64,000 bases of DNA from Thereva unica (GCA_949987705.1 OX465281.1:192559112-192623111); one strand, 5' to 3'; counted from the first letter of the stretch, positions 1 to 11,795 are shown. A program made the numbers and translations. Notes: generated from the sequence alone by a model not told the origin.

Positions 1-95
1 TCTATACACTGCACCATGACTTGTAAGACATGACGAACTAGTAGTACAAAGGGTGACTCCTAAGCTTCATCTTACCACCAAAAAAAAAAAAGATA
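1..95 (+). mobile_element. LINE-A 3' terminal fragment
   Basis: Only the 3' untranslated tail of the LINE-A family is present. It shares the blocks CACCATGAC, GACGAACTAGTAGTACAAAGGG and a terminal A run with the tails near 6560-6640, 9229-9310 (minus) and 27700-27770. The rest of the element, if any, lies left of the window. Assignment rests on internal comparison within this window. Confidence 0.7.
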
Positions 96-1955
96 CAGAA
101 TTTTGCACAAACGCAGTTTTGCTGCTCGAGCTCCAATAACTCGGCAAGACCAATTCAGGTTAAGACAAGAATTATAACAATGGTTAAAAATATAATACTG
201 CATAGAAAAATGCAATAAATTCAAAATCATCAAATTTGCACTTAAGAACTTCTGACATTTTACTATAGGTATGTATACCTTGTATAATGAGATTGACTCC
301 AGAAGGAAAGAGACATTATTGTTAGCGCTCTATGGAATCGATAACAGCAGTGACACGATTTCCACTAGTTACCATTAAAAGTGAAATAGAAAAAAAAAAC
401 AAAGTTAAGTTTTAAACCAAATTTTCCTAACTTCCTTCTAAGAAAATGTACTAAAAACGGGGGCAATTAAATTAGAATGTAAGAATTTAAAATATCACAC
501 ATGAAATGAAATTCGCAAACTTTTGAATTGCGCCTAATAAGGTTTGGGGTGAAAATTTGTTCTGTTCTAGTTCCCCTACAAAATTCTTGAATGTTTCTCC
601 CCCAAAAAGTTTGCAGCTAGCAGCACTTGTACTAATTCTTTTGTGAATTCTTTGGTTGCTGTAGTTTTCTTCTTGCCATTCGAAAAGTCGAACTCCTTGG
701 GAAAAGTTATCGGGAGAGTGGGCCCCCAGTTGGATGAATTCAAACTAGACGCCCAAGTTTTCTCCGGGAAAATCGATATGGAGCTTAATTGACCTCTGAG
801 TGCCTCACGACTGCTTTAAAGTGGCGAAATGAAGTTATGGCGGTTGAGGCCCGACCAACATAGCATTTTGCACTTTAAGCCCTAACGCCATACCTTCCTG
901 GCTGTACTGGATCCCGTCCCTTCCTTACGCTGCCTTATTCTAGTTCAGTGATAATTCTATTCGCATGTACCTAGCTAGGACAAGGCCATTTGCTGGAGTA
1001 TCCTCTGTTCTGCTTTTGTTCCGCAGGATTTTCGTTTGGTGTCCTACGATAGTGCAAAATGTAATACCATTGAAGATTATAAAATTTGTTGCCACATTAA
1101 GGTGCAAATTGGTGGTAAACGGGAAGAGTACAACGGGTGAAAATTATCAGGGGACTCATTTCTGGCGCAGATGACACTGGAGAGGTGGTCGTGGTACGTC
1201 CCTTGAGTGTCTGTGGTTACTGTATACATCTGTGGGCCAAAAGCATCCTTTATTGATTTTCGATGGAATTGTAGGGCTTACGGTTGTTCTCCTGCATAAT
1301 TCTGGTTTAATTGGCTTCGCTGGTGCCCTGATAACTCTATTTTGGAAAGTGCCAAATGCTGATGTCAGCTTACTGGTATTCTGACCCACTTTTGAGAGCA
1401 TTGCGGGCTTGTTAAAATAGGGTTTGTTTGTCATAAATTTGAAAAGAATGAGATGTACAACCTAAAGGTGGAACTATAAACAAACAAGATTACACCTTTC
1501 CATTGATTAAGGTAAAGCGGAAATTGGTTAGGACGATTTTCAACGAACCGCAAAAATGAGGTAGTTATATCCGGTGGTCGTTTTCCCAAATATGAACAAC
1601 TAGCATAAAACCCGCGTGCCTTGCAACGCCTTTAAAAACTGTTTGTTATGTGCAATGTTTTCCTTAAAAAAAACCAACAAAAAAGTCAGCTGTTATTATC
1701 CCTAAAAAGGGTTTATTATAGTGCATTTTTTTAATAAATATGATAAACAAATTGCTGCGAATATCACCTCTGCTCAACAAATCTGCAAGTTTTGAAGCAG
1801 AGATTGGCATGTATATGTCATCAAGAAAAGTGACATTTTAGGGTTTGACGAACGTTCGTTAAGTTTGTTCGCCTATTTACGTGGATGTAAGAAATTATGA
1901 AGCAATCACAAATGAATATTAAATAAAGTGAATTTCGAGTCATTCATTTCTACGT
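96..1955. other. Unrecognised AT-rich stretch, no supported gene
   Basis: No reading frame longer than 92 codons, no recognisable motif, RNA gene or repeat structure is visible. The small frames at 965-1174 (plus) and 1156-1434 (minus) are antiparallel, have no family features, and look like chance frames. Confidence 0.5.
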
Positions 1956-2845
1956 GATTATAGGGATGCACTGTCAAAATTGCAGCCCTTCAGCTTGAGA
2001 GGTTTGGGTTAACCCCATTTCATCCCCTTAGGGGATGCATTTCGAGTAATCGCCTCTTAGTGGATGTCCACGTCATTATAGGGATGCACTGTCCAAATTT
2101 CAACCCTGTAGCTCCAGTAGTTTGGTAACCCCATTTCACCCCTTTAGGGGATGAATTTCGAAAAATCGCTTCTTAGTAAATGTCCACTTCATTATAGATA
2201 TGCACTGTCAAAATTTCAGCCGTTTAGCTCCAGCGGTTTGGCTTAACCCCATTTAACCCACTTAGGGGATGAATTTCGAAAAATCGCTTCTTAGTGTATG
2301 TCCACGTCATTTAGGGGATGCACTGTTCAAAATTTCAGCCCTATAGCTCCAGCGGTTTGGGTAAACCCCATTTCACCCTCTTAGGGGATAAATTTCGAAA
2401 AATCGCCTTATAGTGGATGTCCACTCCATTATAGGGATGCACTGTTAAAATTCCAGCCCTATAACTTTAGCGGTTTGGATAAACCCCGTTTCACCCGCTT
2501 AGGGGATGAATTTTGAAAAATCGCTTCTTAGTGGATGTTCACGCCATTATAGGGATGCACTGTAAAAATTTCAGCCCTATAGCTCCAGCGGTTTGGGTAA
2601 ACCCCATTTCACCCCCTTAGGAGATGAATTTCGAAAAATCGCTTCTTAGCGGATGTCCACGCCATTATAGGGATGCACTGTCAAAATTTCAGCCCTATAG
2701 CTCCAACGGTTTGGATAAACCCCATTTCACCCCCTTAGGGGATGAATTTCGAAAAATCGCTTTTTAGTGGATGTCCACGCCATTATAGGGATGCACTGTC
2801 AAAATTTTAGCCCTTTAGCTCCAGCGGTTTAGGTTGTGCGTTGTC
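1956..2845 (+). repeat. Approximately 118-bp tandem repeat array, 7-8 units
   Basis: A unit containing ATAGGGATGCACTGTC, AGCCCTATAGCTCCAGCGG, CACCCCCTTAGGGGATGAA and TTCGAAAAATCGCTTCTTAG recurs head to tail, beginning near 1957, 2074, 2192, 2308, 2429, 2547, 2664 and 2782. The units differ by scattered substitutions and 1-3 base indels. The array runs straight into an interspersed-repeat tail at 2846-3107. Similar 'TTAGGGGATGAATTTCG' units are, from memory, common in insect genomes next to RTE-like LINE tails. That link is family knowledge, not shown here. Confidence 0.85.
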
Positions 2846-3042
2846 TGTCAGTCAGTTACTTTTTATACAATAGAAAAAAAAGTAAAGATAAAAAATCCCC
2901 TTACAACTTATTGAACCCAATTTCACCCCCTTCAACCCTTTTTTTCTCCATAAAAATTAGCCTATGTCCGTCTCCAAGCTCTAAACTATGTCTGTAGCAA
3001 ATTTCATCAAAATCGGTTTAGTGGTTTAGGCGTGAAAGCGTA

Positions 3043-3075
<33 letters not shown>

Positions 3076-3107
3076 GTTACTTTCGCATTTATAATATTAG
3101 TAAGGAT
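2846..3107 (+). repeat. Insect interspersed repeat tail (RTE-like 3' end) with CAGA microsatellite
   Basis: The sequence AAATTTCATCAAAATCGGTT followed by a GTGAAAGCGTAACAGACAGA type block, a perfect (CAGA)n run at about 3041-3074 and the terminal TTTCGCATTTATAATATTAG is a pattern widely seen at the 3' ends of RTE-type non-LTR elements and their derivatives in insects. No coding sequence is attached. The tandem array upstream is probably part of the same composite repeat. Confidence 0.6.
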
Positions 3108-3188
3108 GAACATCTATATAGTACCTATGTATTTAATAAACAAAAAAAGCAGGAATTCAAGAAACTTATGTGTAAAGGCGTGTTCAAA

Positions 3189-3790
3189 CCCAGCGGGAAA
3201 AATTGGGAGCACTCCCAAAGTGAGGGAAGTTGGAGGGCTCTCAACATACTCCCAAGGGAGCATTATTGGAGATATTTAAGAAATTGAATAGGCCAAGCTC
3301 AAAACTTAAAATTGTATTGATGCGATGACTCACCATTATACTGAAAACGAAAAATTACGGAAAATTTCATCAGGTCATAAATTGCGTTTGACTGAAATAC
3401 ACAAATTTTGATTAGAGAGTGAAAATTGTGAAAATTAACAAAATAAAAACTAATTTGTGAATCGTTTTTAAAAGCAAACGTAAGAACGTTTCTCTCAATA
3501 TTTATAAATAGTCGTAGATTGAATAGGCCGACAAGCTCCTTAGATTTAAATATTAAATTTTTCTTATGGTACTTTAAACTAAAAAAAAAACTCTATATGC
3601 TCCTTTTTGTCTCCAACTACTATACATCGTTGCAGGAGTGCTCCTATGGGAGCTCAAATGGAGTGCAAGCCTAGGCGGACATCTAATGTTAAAAAATATA
3701 TGGACAGGGAGCGGAAAGGGAGCACTCCATGCTTCCATGGGAGTGCTCCTTCATTGTCTTAAGAGTAATCCATTTCCCACTGGGAAGTTT
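3189..3790. mobile_element. Possible non-autonomous element with GGAGCACTCC palindromes
   Basis: The palindromic core GGGAGCACTCCC or its reverse recurs near 3208, 3634, 3718 and 3740. The outer edges are loosely inverted: CCCAGCGGGAAA near 3190 and TTTCCCACTGGG near 3773-3784. There is no transposase and no clear target duplication. It could be a decayed MITE or simply a repeated palindrome. The AT-rich middle (3250-3600) shows nothing else. Confidence 0.35.
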
Positions 3791-4204
3791 CAAAGAATTT
3801 ACCTGTGTAAAATTATCTTTATTCATGTATTTAAAAAGTCCGTTATTTAAGTTTATTTGCTCCTCGTACTAATTTCAAAATTATTCTCATTTTTTAGCTA
3901 ATTTCTTTTAGAAACTTTTTATTATTTATATTGAATGTTGCTTCATTGAGGAGAGCCAAATGGCTGTCGCCGCTGGCTTGGCAGAAGCGCATCCAGGTAA
4001 CACAGATTTGTAGTATATTGTCGGTTGTTTGTGCCCATATTTCGTGAATAGCCCGACAGATGCTTGCGTTAAGTGAGTAACAACGGTCCTTAAGCATTTC
4101 GCGATAAAAAAAAGTCCATAGGCGTTGCCAACTGTCAAAATTAGGCGCACTTTAACCAAAAAAAGGCCAGCTCCTTATAAGTTCGAAAATACTGGCGGAA
4201 GGTT

Positions 4205-4978
4205 GTGCCTGCATCAGTCCTTCATTTTATGTGTTCAACACTGCTTGTATGGCTCCAGACAAGAATGAGTTCAGTCTTCTTATACAGACCTAGTCCTAAT
4301 ATTAGTAATGAAGCCACCACCTCAGCCTTCGATGTTATTTCCGAACAGATTTCCGGATTTTTATTTTCCCACCCGGAAAGCGAAATCATTGTTGCGGGTG
4401 ATTTCAACGTTCACAATGTACATTGGCTAAATTACTCAAATGGCACCAGTGTTCCTGGCAAAGACGCCGAGCTCTTTGCGAGCCTCAACAACTTGCACCA
4501 AATTGTCAAATGTCCGACGAGAGTCCCTGATATTCCAGGTCAAGGACCTCATCTCCTTGCCCTGTTTCTTACTTCCCATCCGACGCGGTACTCCATCAAG
4601 GTTAGCTCACCCCTTGGCAACTCGGACCACAAACTAATTAGCGCTTATTTCCCATATCCATCCTCAACCGCAACCACCACAGCTCCTAAAATAACTGTGT
4701 GGCACTATGGGAAAGCCAACTGGTTGGGTCTTATTCGCTTCTTCCAGGCCACTGACTGGGATTTGTGTTTCCGTAATGCCAATGCGAACTATGCGGCCCT
4801 CTGTGTCACCAAAATTATTCGAGCGGGTATGCGCTTGTTCATCCCTCACTCTACCAAATCTGTGAAGCCTAGGCCGAACAAATGGTTCAATGGGGAATGT
4901 ATGAACGCAATCAAAACTAAAGAAGCCGCATATAGAGCATACAGACGTTCGCCTAACGAGCCCCTTCGTCATGAGTAG
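4205..4978 (+). pseudogene. LINE-A copy 1 endonuclease domain (fragment)
   Basis: This is the C-terminal two thirds of an EEP (exonuclease-endonuclease-phosphatase) domain, which nicks target DNA during target-primed reverse transcription. Visible marks are IIVAGDFNVHN (the GDFN metal/phosphate site, about residues 60-70) and SPLGNSDHKLIS (the SDH catalytic motif, about residues 134-145). A linker to the reverse transcriptase follows, with WFNGECMNAIKTKEAAYRA. The N-terminal QEP-type motif is missing, so the copy is 5'-truncated. It ends at a TAG at 4976-4978, where an active element would continue into the reverse transcriptase. The minus-strand relative retains the same SPLGNSDH stretch near 11300-11400. 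Confidence 0.8.
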
Positions 4979-5087
4979 ATCAAATTGAGAAATTCCTGTA
5001 ATTCCATCATCAGGAAAGTCAAACCATATGATAGATTGAGAAGTAAGATCCTTAACTCCACAAACACGCAGTAAAAACTTCTGGTCC

Positions 5088-6567
5088 TTGGTAACTGCCA
5101 TCAAGAAGAATTTTACTTCCTACCCAACACCTCCTTTTCTTCACAACAAGGAAGTGATAACAGAAAGCAAACCAAAGGCCGACCTATTAGCTTCTCTGTT
5201 CGCCGCAAATTCTTTTCTACTTGATGCTGCTATGTCACCCCCACTCTTGAGAATACCACCCACTCAATGGACGGGGTTCACTTCAGGACTCGCGAGGTAT
5301 TTAGGTGTCTCAAAGAACTCGATGTCAATAAATTAACTGGTCCCGACAAAATCCCCCCTATGGTACTTAAAAAATGTGCCTCACTTTTGGCTAAGCCCCT
5401 GCGCAAACTTTTTGCCCTGTCTTACTTCTCCGGAGTGTATCCCGACTCTTGGAAACTGGCTCATGTTCAGCCAATCCCAAAAAAAGTGAAGCCAGCGACC
5501 CCTTAAACTACCGCCCAATAGCAATTACTTCTGTTCTCTCCAAAATCATGGAGACAATAATCAATAAAAAGTTGATGAAATACATATCTATAATCCGAAC
5601 ATTTTCTAATCTTCATTAATGATCTGCTCTTAATCCCCTCCAACCCACTTCACTCGCTGATGACGGTACATTGCATTTCTCTTACTCCTTCGACAATACA
5701 AGACAAGCACGTGCCAGACCTTGTCTTTACCACCGTCAACTGATGCCCACTTCGATCAACAGGGATATCGAATCGATTCTTCATTGGGGCGAAATGAGCC
5801 GCGTCAAATTCAATGCCACGAAAACGAAGTACTGCCTCATCTCCAACAAAAAATGTACCGACCTTCCTCCTATCTCAGTGAATAAAGAGAATCTAACGGC
5901 TGACTCAACTCTCAACATCCTAGGGGTAGCTTTAACGGAGCATCTGCGATGGAATGATCACATATTCCAAATCGCCAAACAAGCCTCCCAAAGCCTTGGA
6001 TTTCTCAAGAGATGCAAGTTCCTCCTCCAGCCAGCCGCATTCGCTACAATATACAAATCCTACATTCGGCCGCGCCTTGAATACAACTCGCATATCTGGG
6101 CAGGTGCCCCAAAAACCACTATGGCTTGTCTCGACAAGGTGCAAAATCGTGCCCTCAAACTCATTGGCGATGGCCCCTTTCGCGCCTCCTTAGACACCTT
6201 AAGCCACCGTAGGAATGTAGCAGCCCTCTCCGTACTTTATCGCTATTACCATGGCGACTGTTCCACTGAAATGCAGGACCTCCTGCCTGCACGGCAATAT
6301 TTTTCCCGAACAACACAAGACTTGCCCGCTCGGGTCTACACCCCCCCCCCCTCGCGCACAATTCGGTATAAAAATTCGTTTATGAATAGAACAACTCGAC
6401 TGTGGAATAATCTCCCGCAGTCAGTATTTCCGAACTCGTACAACACGTTAGAGTTCAAACGTGAGGTTCATCGTCATTTTCTTCTACACTCACCAGACCC
6501 CCCCCCTAACCTTTCCTATTCTCCTCTATTCTTCAAATCAAGTTTACTACTAGACATAGCACCATGA
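5088..6567 (+). pseudogene. LINE-A copy 1 reverse transcriptase (broken, internal deletion)
   Basis: Pieces in different frames form a reverse transcriptase. 5088-5336 and 5267-5506 carry LTGPDKIPPMVLKKCAS and SWKLAHVQPIPKK (finger motifs). About 5507-5580 carries NYRPIAITSVLSK in another frame. 5671-6567 carries the thumb and C-terminal region with KYCLISNKK, LNILGVAL, RLEYNSHIWAGAP and RTTRLWNNLPQSVFP. Between about 5580 and 5610 the palm segment with the first catalytic aspartate is missing. The remaining catalytic box reads LADDGT in place of FADD, just before the last frame. The piece is inactive. The direct comparison is the minus-strand copy at 9356-11049. Confidence 0.85.
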
Positions 6568-6640
6568 ACTGAACGACATGACTGACTGGTAGTATAAAGG
6601 GTTAAGCTTGGCTTTTTCATATAAAAAAAAACATATGTAT

Positions 6641-7724
6641 ATGTAAGTTCGTATTTGCTCTTTTTTATTCATTATAAGCAAAACCAGCGTGCGTTGGAAC
6701 TAGGAAATCCAATCTGGCACATGCCACTCGTAATGCTAGACTAGACATGCGGGATTCGCAGGATTGGGTCCATAAAATCACCTATTATAAGAACCGGGAC
6801 TTAGAGAAATACTAACAATATTGCAAAGTATTAATAATTTATAATACGTCGTCAGAGCAAAATTCGAATGCAAACCTTTAACTAAACGTTAACTCACGTT
6901 TGGAATACTCTACGCCTTGCATCTTCAGGTATCCGGGATGAAGAAAAACACGTCTTCATGGGTTGTGCGAGGTTCAGCGAAGGCCGCTACTAGAGGCGAT
7001 GTGGTAAGTTAACTCGGTGGGATTTATCCCCGCATTCTAAAAGCAGTCGAAAGTCACAATTCCATCAAAAGTGTGCGATGAATCTCAGTCTGAAGGCTGA
7101 GCCTCGATCTCAAGTTTTCCGGGTGGGTACTGCCACCCACAATACAAACATTATCCGCCGGCTGTGCTCTGGTGTCCTCTTGGATCTACTTACTGTTATA
7201 TTTCCCGAAATGTCTGCTACCATAAGCCGTTTTGGTCTCCTCCATCCTCATTACGAGGCCGGCAAGTCTTAATCCACTAATTTTTATAAAAGTGAAATGA
7301 AGACTAAGCAATTCCAGTTAGCCAGAAGATGCATAGAATGCATAATGGCAGAAGGAAATCCTGGGAAACAGAAAGGCCTAATAACACAATAAGCTCTATA
7401 TTTCTGCTGATATTTAAAATAAATCAAACCTTAACTATCAAGTGATATTTCTAGGGTATTTTCTACGCGCTGAATGTTACAAAATGATATTATAAATGAA
7501 CAGGTTTTAATTTTCTTCATACAAAAAGCGTCTCATGGGGGGAGGGCTGTCCCCAAAACCCCCAGGACCCCACTGTCGAATTGCTACGTATGTATGTGGT
7601 GAGACTGGAAGGAAATCGCCGGATCCTTGCAACTGCTCAGAAGATAATTTTTCAATTCTATTCTTCCAATTCTATAACTAGAGAAATTACGCCAGGAAAT
7701 TGAAGAAAAACGGTTAGGATTGAA
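6641..7724. other. Unrecognised stretch, possible antisense RTE scrap
   Basis: No supported gene. On the minus strand about 7180-7260 reads VMRMEETKTAYGS, faintly like the GHVxRMxDNRIPKR end of RTE-type LINEs (compare 14240-14270), but the match is short. The rest shows no motif. Confidence 0.3.
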
Positions 7725-7865
7725 AAATGGGAAAACCGTTGTCTTCCATCATAACGCACTTCATTCATGTTCCATCAAAAGTTGGGAGACTTGGATTGCG
7801 AAGTTTAATGCATCGACCGTAGAGTCCATACATAACGCCCTTTGATTTTCTGTGGAAGCTACTTA
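7725..7865 (+). pseudogene. Mariner transposase C-terminal scrap
   Basis: One frame reads KTVVFHHNALHS, resembling the mariner VVFHQDNARPH block that holds the second catalytic aspartate (here replaced by Ala/His context). A second frame about 70 bases on reads SPYITPFDFLWKLL, resembling the YSPDLAPSDYHLF block with the third aspartate. The order and spacing fit a DD34D mariner with a frameshift between the blocks. No terminal repeats are visible. It is an old inactive fragment, and the call rests on two short blocks only. Confidence 0.45.
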
Positions 7866-7889
7866 CGTGTTTTACTGGCATATGTATTA

Positions 7890-8015
7890 CGGGCTTTTAC
7901 TTACTCTACTTGTTGTACTTGCTTGCTTGCTTTAGTTACTTGCTTGCTTGAGATGCTTTACTTGCTTTAGTTGCTTTACTTGCTTGCTTTCTTGCTTTAG
8001 TTGCTTTAGTTGTTT
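7890..8015 (+). repeat. Low-complexity array of ACTTGCTTGC / TTGCTTTAG units
   Basis: Degenerate short units built from TTGC, TTTAG and ACTTGC repeat for about 125 bases. It is a simple-sequence repeat with no coding content. Confidence 0.8.
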
Positions 8016-8464
8016 TGGTACAGCAGTTTCACAACTATGGGATTTACGCAAGTCCGATTGGAATTTAGAAAGGAAGTTATTAGATACGAGATATTGCAGA
8101 AATTGGATAAAAAGATTTTTCTAAAAGGGTTTGGCAAATAAAGGAAGAATACTGGTTAGGAAAAAATCACATAAGTCAGCGAGAGAGGATATTTTGGAAA
8201 GGGAATTACTAAGGCTGTTTTACCAGGGACTGTTGGAGAGAACAGTTGCGAGAGGCCAGCACCGGATCCTGGTTGTAGAGCAGTCAAAGAAGAAGACCGC
8301 CTCATTCAAGTCGAAAGCAGATATAAATATTTGGGCCTGTTTATTTCTCTTCAGCTGCACATAAACAAAGCCCAGACGGGTGCACACAGAAGAAACAAGA
8401 CTCCGCTTTTGAAGTTTTCATGCAGTATGCAAAATGTCTCTGTTTTTTGACGTTTTCACTTTCA

Positions 8465-9065
8465 TTAATGTGGACAAGGCTGTTAGAAGCAAATCACACA
8501 TTAAGACTCTTTAATATGAGAGTACCATGCAGACGGAGCAACTCTCAACTCATTTGCTGCCTCTTTCAATGAGACATAAACTTCTTTTGCTGCCAAAAAC
8601 GACTTACTCAAGATGATCACCCATTCTAGGGCGGGGTTGAGAAGAATTGGGGGAATCCCATCTCCTTGGTTAAGTAATTGCGGTACTTCGAACTCTTCCA
8701 GTTTTAGATTATCTACATAAGAACTTCCAGTTTTAACTTACCTACATATATCGTATTTTGGTTGAGTTTGCCCTCTATGCGTTTTGGTTGCTATCCTGGA
8801 TCTCAATATCGCCTTGACTAGATAGTGGCCCGAGCCGCAGCACGTTTTTCTCATTGTTCTTACGTCCAGTATACTCGTGGCCCCTCTTCTCTCAATTAGT
8901 ACATGGTCAATTTGATCTATTTGTCACGTCGTCGCGTTGTGACTACCACATCATCTTTTCGGGAATGTGCTTGAATATTGTTGAACTTATTACCATTGAG
9001 TTTGAGCTTGCGAGATCGATCAATATACTACCATTCTCATTGGTTGCTTTGTGTAGGGTATGCTT
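8465..9065 (-). pseudogene. RTE-like LINE remnant (endonuclease end and linker), minus strand
   Basis: Read on the minus strand, about 9060-8770 gives NENGSILIDLASSNSMVIS and a following IFKHIPEK...W block. This is the pattern of RTE-clade endonucleases, where NGxxLIDFAxxNxxxIxxT is followed by HKxTWxSPD. The downstream piece at 8620-8510 gives SFLAAKEVYVSLKEAA, matching FLAAKEAYVE at about 13700-13740 in the plus-strand remnant, so both belong to one family. Stops and frameshifts break it throughout. A plus-strand fragment at about 8290-8345 (RYKYLGLFIS) may be another RT thumb scrap. Confidence 0.55.
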
Positions 9066-9355
9066 TTAATGACTCCTATTGCAATTCAGATTAGAATGCT
9101 AATTTCTATTTACAAAATAAATTTGACTTCTATCTTGGTAATTTAATTTTACATTGATCGATCCTTCTTAAGGACAAGATCATGCACACGTTTTCAGTTT
9201 AGCGGTTTATTTTTTAAGGAGATACGTGGATTTTTTTTTATGTGGCAGTGCTAAGCTCAGGAGTGACCCTTTGTACTACTAGTCCGTCATGTCATTTGTC
9301 ACGTCATGGTGCAATGTCTAGCAGTAAGCTTAGTACGAGGAGGGGGTTGGAGGGG

Positions 9356-11049
9356 TTATAAAGGTACGGGAGGGAATTGAAGAAGATGGTGATGAACCCT
9401 GCGTTTGAACTCTTGGATGTTGTAGGAGCTCGGAAATACTGACTGCGAGAGGTTATTCCACAGTTGAGTTGTTTTATTAACAAACAAATTCATATCTTGT
9501 TGAGTGCGTGAAAGGGGTAGTTGCAGGTAAAGGGAATGAGACGAGTGGGCCAATCTGGTGTTGCGGGTATAAGATTGCCGTGGAGGCAGGAGAGCGTTTA
9601 ACTCGGAGGAACAGTCACTATGATAGTGGCGATAAAATTTTGTCAGTGCTGCTACATTCCTACGGTGGCTGAGGGGGTCGATGGTGGAGCAAGCGGTATC
9701 GTCATTAATTAACTTAAGGGCCTTTTTTGGACCTTATCTAACCATGCTAAGGTTGTTATTGGAGCGCCGCCCCAAATGAGGGAGTTGTATTCGAGAAGAG
9801 GCCGAATGTAGGATTTATAAATAACAGCACGGGCCGATGGCTGGAGGAGGAACCTGCACCTCTTAAGAAATCCCAAGCACTCGGATGCTTGTTTGGCGAT
9901 TTGGAATATGTGGTCATTCCATCGCAAGTCTTTGGCTAAAGTCACGCCTAAGATGTGTAAGGATGGGTCGGCCATTAGTTGAACTCCATCCACTCTCAAG
10001 GGTGGAGGGGTGTTGAGCTTCTTTTTGGAGATAAGACAGTACTTGGTTTTGTCGGAGTTGAATTCAACACGATTCTTCTTTCCCCACTCTAGAATGAGTT
10101 CAATTTCGTTATTAATAGAGTTGGACATTAGTTCGCGATCATCAAGACAGGATCTGGCATGAGTAACGTGGAGTACCGTCGTCAGCGAAGCTGAGAATTG
10201 GGTTGGAGGGGATTGAAAGAAGGTCATTTATAAATATGAGAAATAGGGCCGGTGATAAAATTGACCCCTGGGGGACCCCCGCAGAGATCAAGTGGGATGC
10301 GGATTTGACGCCATCCAATACCACTTTGATTGAACGACCAGAAAGCAAACTCTCAATCCACTTCTGTAGAAGTGAGTCAACTCCAATAGATTTGAGTTGA
10401 GACTAGACTCACCGGATCCATGCAGACTACGGCTGAGGTGTTCCGTAAGACAGACTAAAAGATCGCCAGTGGATCTTTTTTGTCGGAAGCCATACTGTCT
10501 GTCGTTTATGAGTAGATTGGATTCTAGATATCCCATAAGCTTTTTGTTGATTATCGTCTCCATGGTTTTGGAGAGAATAGAAGTAATTGCTATTGGGCGG
10601 TAATTGGAGGGAAGGCTGGAATCATCTTTTTTTGGTATGGACTGAACATGGGCAAGTTTCCAAGTTTCGGGATAAACTCCGGAGAAATATGACAGGGAAA
10701 ATAATTTGCGCAGAGGTTTAGCCAAATGTGAGGCGCATTGTTTTAAGACGATAGAGTGTATATTATCGGGTCCAGTGGATTTGTTGGCATCGAGCTCTTT
10801 GAGGCACCTGTACACCTCGCGAGTCCTGAAAAAAACCCTGCCCATTGAATGGGCGTTACGCTCGGAAACAGGGGGTAACACATCAGTTTCGGGTAAAGAA
10901 GAATTCGAAGCGAACATAGATGCTAATAAATTGGCCTTGGATTTGCCGTTTGTTATTACCTTCTCATTGTGAATAAAGGAAGGGGTTGAAGTTGTGTGTC
11001 TTTGAAAACCATTAACCAAGGTTTCACCTATATGTTGTAGAAGCAACAC
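9356..11049 (-). pseudogene. LINE-A copy 2 reverse transcriptase (broken)
   Basis: Four frame-shifted pieces form the reverse transcriptase that would copy LINE-A RNA at the nicked target. 11049-10288 carries STGPDNIHSIVLKQ, TWKLAHVQSIPKKD, NYRPIAITSILSK and NDRQYGFRQKRSTGDLL. 10348-10142 carries SAGVPQGSILSPALF and the catalytic SFADDGT. 10227-9709 carries KYCLISKKK, LHILGVTLAKDLRWN and LLEYNSLIWGGAP. 9553-9356 carries TQLWNNLSQSVFP and FKRRVHHHL. It is better preserved around the catalytic box than copy 1, but the palm motif with the first aspartate is deleted here too, so the copy is inactive. Confidence 0.88.
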
Positions 11050-11224
11050 CTACTTTCTTCGATAAATTATCCACAATTACAACTGATATTAAGTAGAAAA
11101 TTCATTTAATACAATTTAGGCGAATCAGCTAATTGAAGTAGGAGGCTAAAAATCACTTAAAAAAATTAGGTGTTATAACTACATTTTAGATGAATTATCT
11201 ACACTTTTTCTCTCAGTGTAGTGA
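11047..11224. mobile_element. Approximately 178-bp insertion inside LINE-A copy 2, unknown type
   Basis: Comparison with copy 1 (about 5070-5150) shows that this AT-rich block interrupts the end of the endonuclease/linker. It has weak internal repeats (GATAAATTATCCACA and GATGAATTATCTACA in direct orientation) but no clear terminal inverted repeats, so the class is open. Confidence 0.4.
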
Positions 11225-11689
11225 AAGCTTCTTGATGGAACTTACCAAGGACCAGTAGTTTTGCTACCGGGGTGGGAAATTCGAATGGGAAGTTAGCGCT
11301 GATTAGGCAGTGGTCTGAATTGCCGAGAGGTGAATCAACTTCGACGGAGTAACGCGCTGGATGAGAAGTTAGAAAAAGATCAAGGAGATATTTTCCCTGA
11401 TCAGCAACGTGGAATCGTTATGCCATTAATAAGATAAATAACTGCAAATGATGAAAATGAGTTCGATGGAAAGATTGTTGTGTTTGGCGCCCCCTGAAAG
11501 TGGCGCCCGCGTGGGGTGCACGTTCCGCACGCCCGCTTCCAGCGGGACTGGTCCTCTCTTTCGGGCACATTGCTGTCTATGAATTCGGTTATAAACAGGT
11601 GAAACGAGGAACAACCATCCACAGTCAATATTCTCGAATTTATTTAACATCTTAGAGTTGATAACCGCCTAATCCTTGTTATGCTCCCC

Positions 11690-11795
11690 AGACTTCCTCC
11701 TATCCTATCCTTCGCCTATACTTCGAATTAAGTTTACTTTAAGACATGACTGCTTGAGATTTTCACCTTAAAAAAGAAAAAAGAAGAAAAAAAGT
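11690..11795 (+). mobile_element. LINE-A 3' tail, plus strand
   Basis: The block CCAGACTTCCTCCTATCC, then TTCGAATTAAGTTTACT, GACATGACTG and an A-rich end matches the 3' tail of copy 1 at about 6493-6640. The approximately 280 bases before it (11406-11689) hold no gene. A TTGGCGCCCCC / TGGCGCCCGCG pair near 11485-11510 hints at a scrap of LTR-element border but is too short to call. Confidence 0.6.

Larger units (their letters stand above)
4190..6640 (+). mobile_element. LINE-A copy 1, Jockey-like non-LTR retrotransposon (5'-truncated, decayed)
   Basis: The element carries an apurinic-like endonuclease part, a broken reverse transcriptase and a 3' tail ending in a short A run near 6631-6639. 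No RNase H domain is seen. The C-terminal pattern RLWNNLPQSVFP plus an FKREVHRHF-like end is typical of Jockey/CR1-type LINEs. Several stops and frameshifts, plus loss of the central palm region, make it inactive. It belongs to the same family as the minus-strand copy at 9229-11405 and the tails at 1-95, 11690-11795 and 27655-27775. Confidence 0.85.
9229..11405 (-). mobile_element. LINE-A copy 2, minus strand (decayed)
   Basis: The 3' end lies at about 9229-9240, an A run in element orientation preceded by CACAT. Going upward in coordinate come the C-terminus (9356-9553), thumb (9709-10227), palm with FADDGT and GVPQGSILSP (10142-10348), fingers (10288-11049) and the end of the endonuclease (11225-11405, SPLGNSDH). 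The order matches copy 1 and the proteins align closely. It is disabled by frameshifts, a deletion between fingers and palm, and a 178-bp insertion at 11047-11224. The 5' part is missing. Confidence 0.88.

Noticed and set aside
1956..2845. CRISPR-like array
   Set aside because: Units are continuous about 118-bp tandem repeats with no unique spacers, in a eukaryotic repeat context.
3894..4159. Minus-strand gene related to 19728-19943
   Set aside because: Only a handful of residues at the start are similar and the two frames diverge at once.
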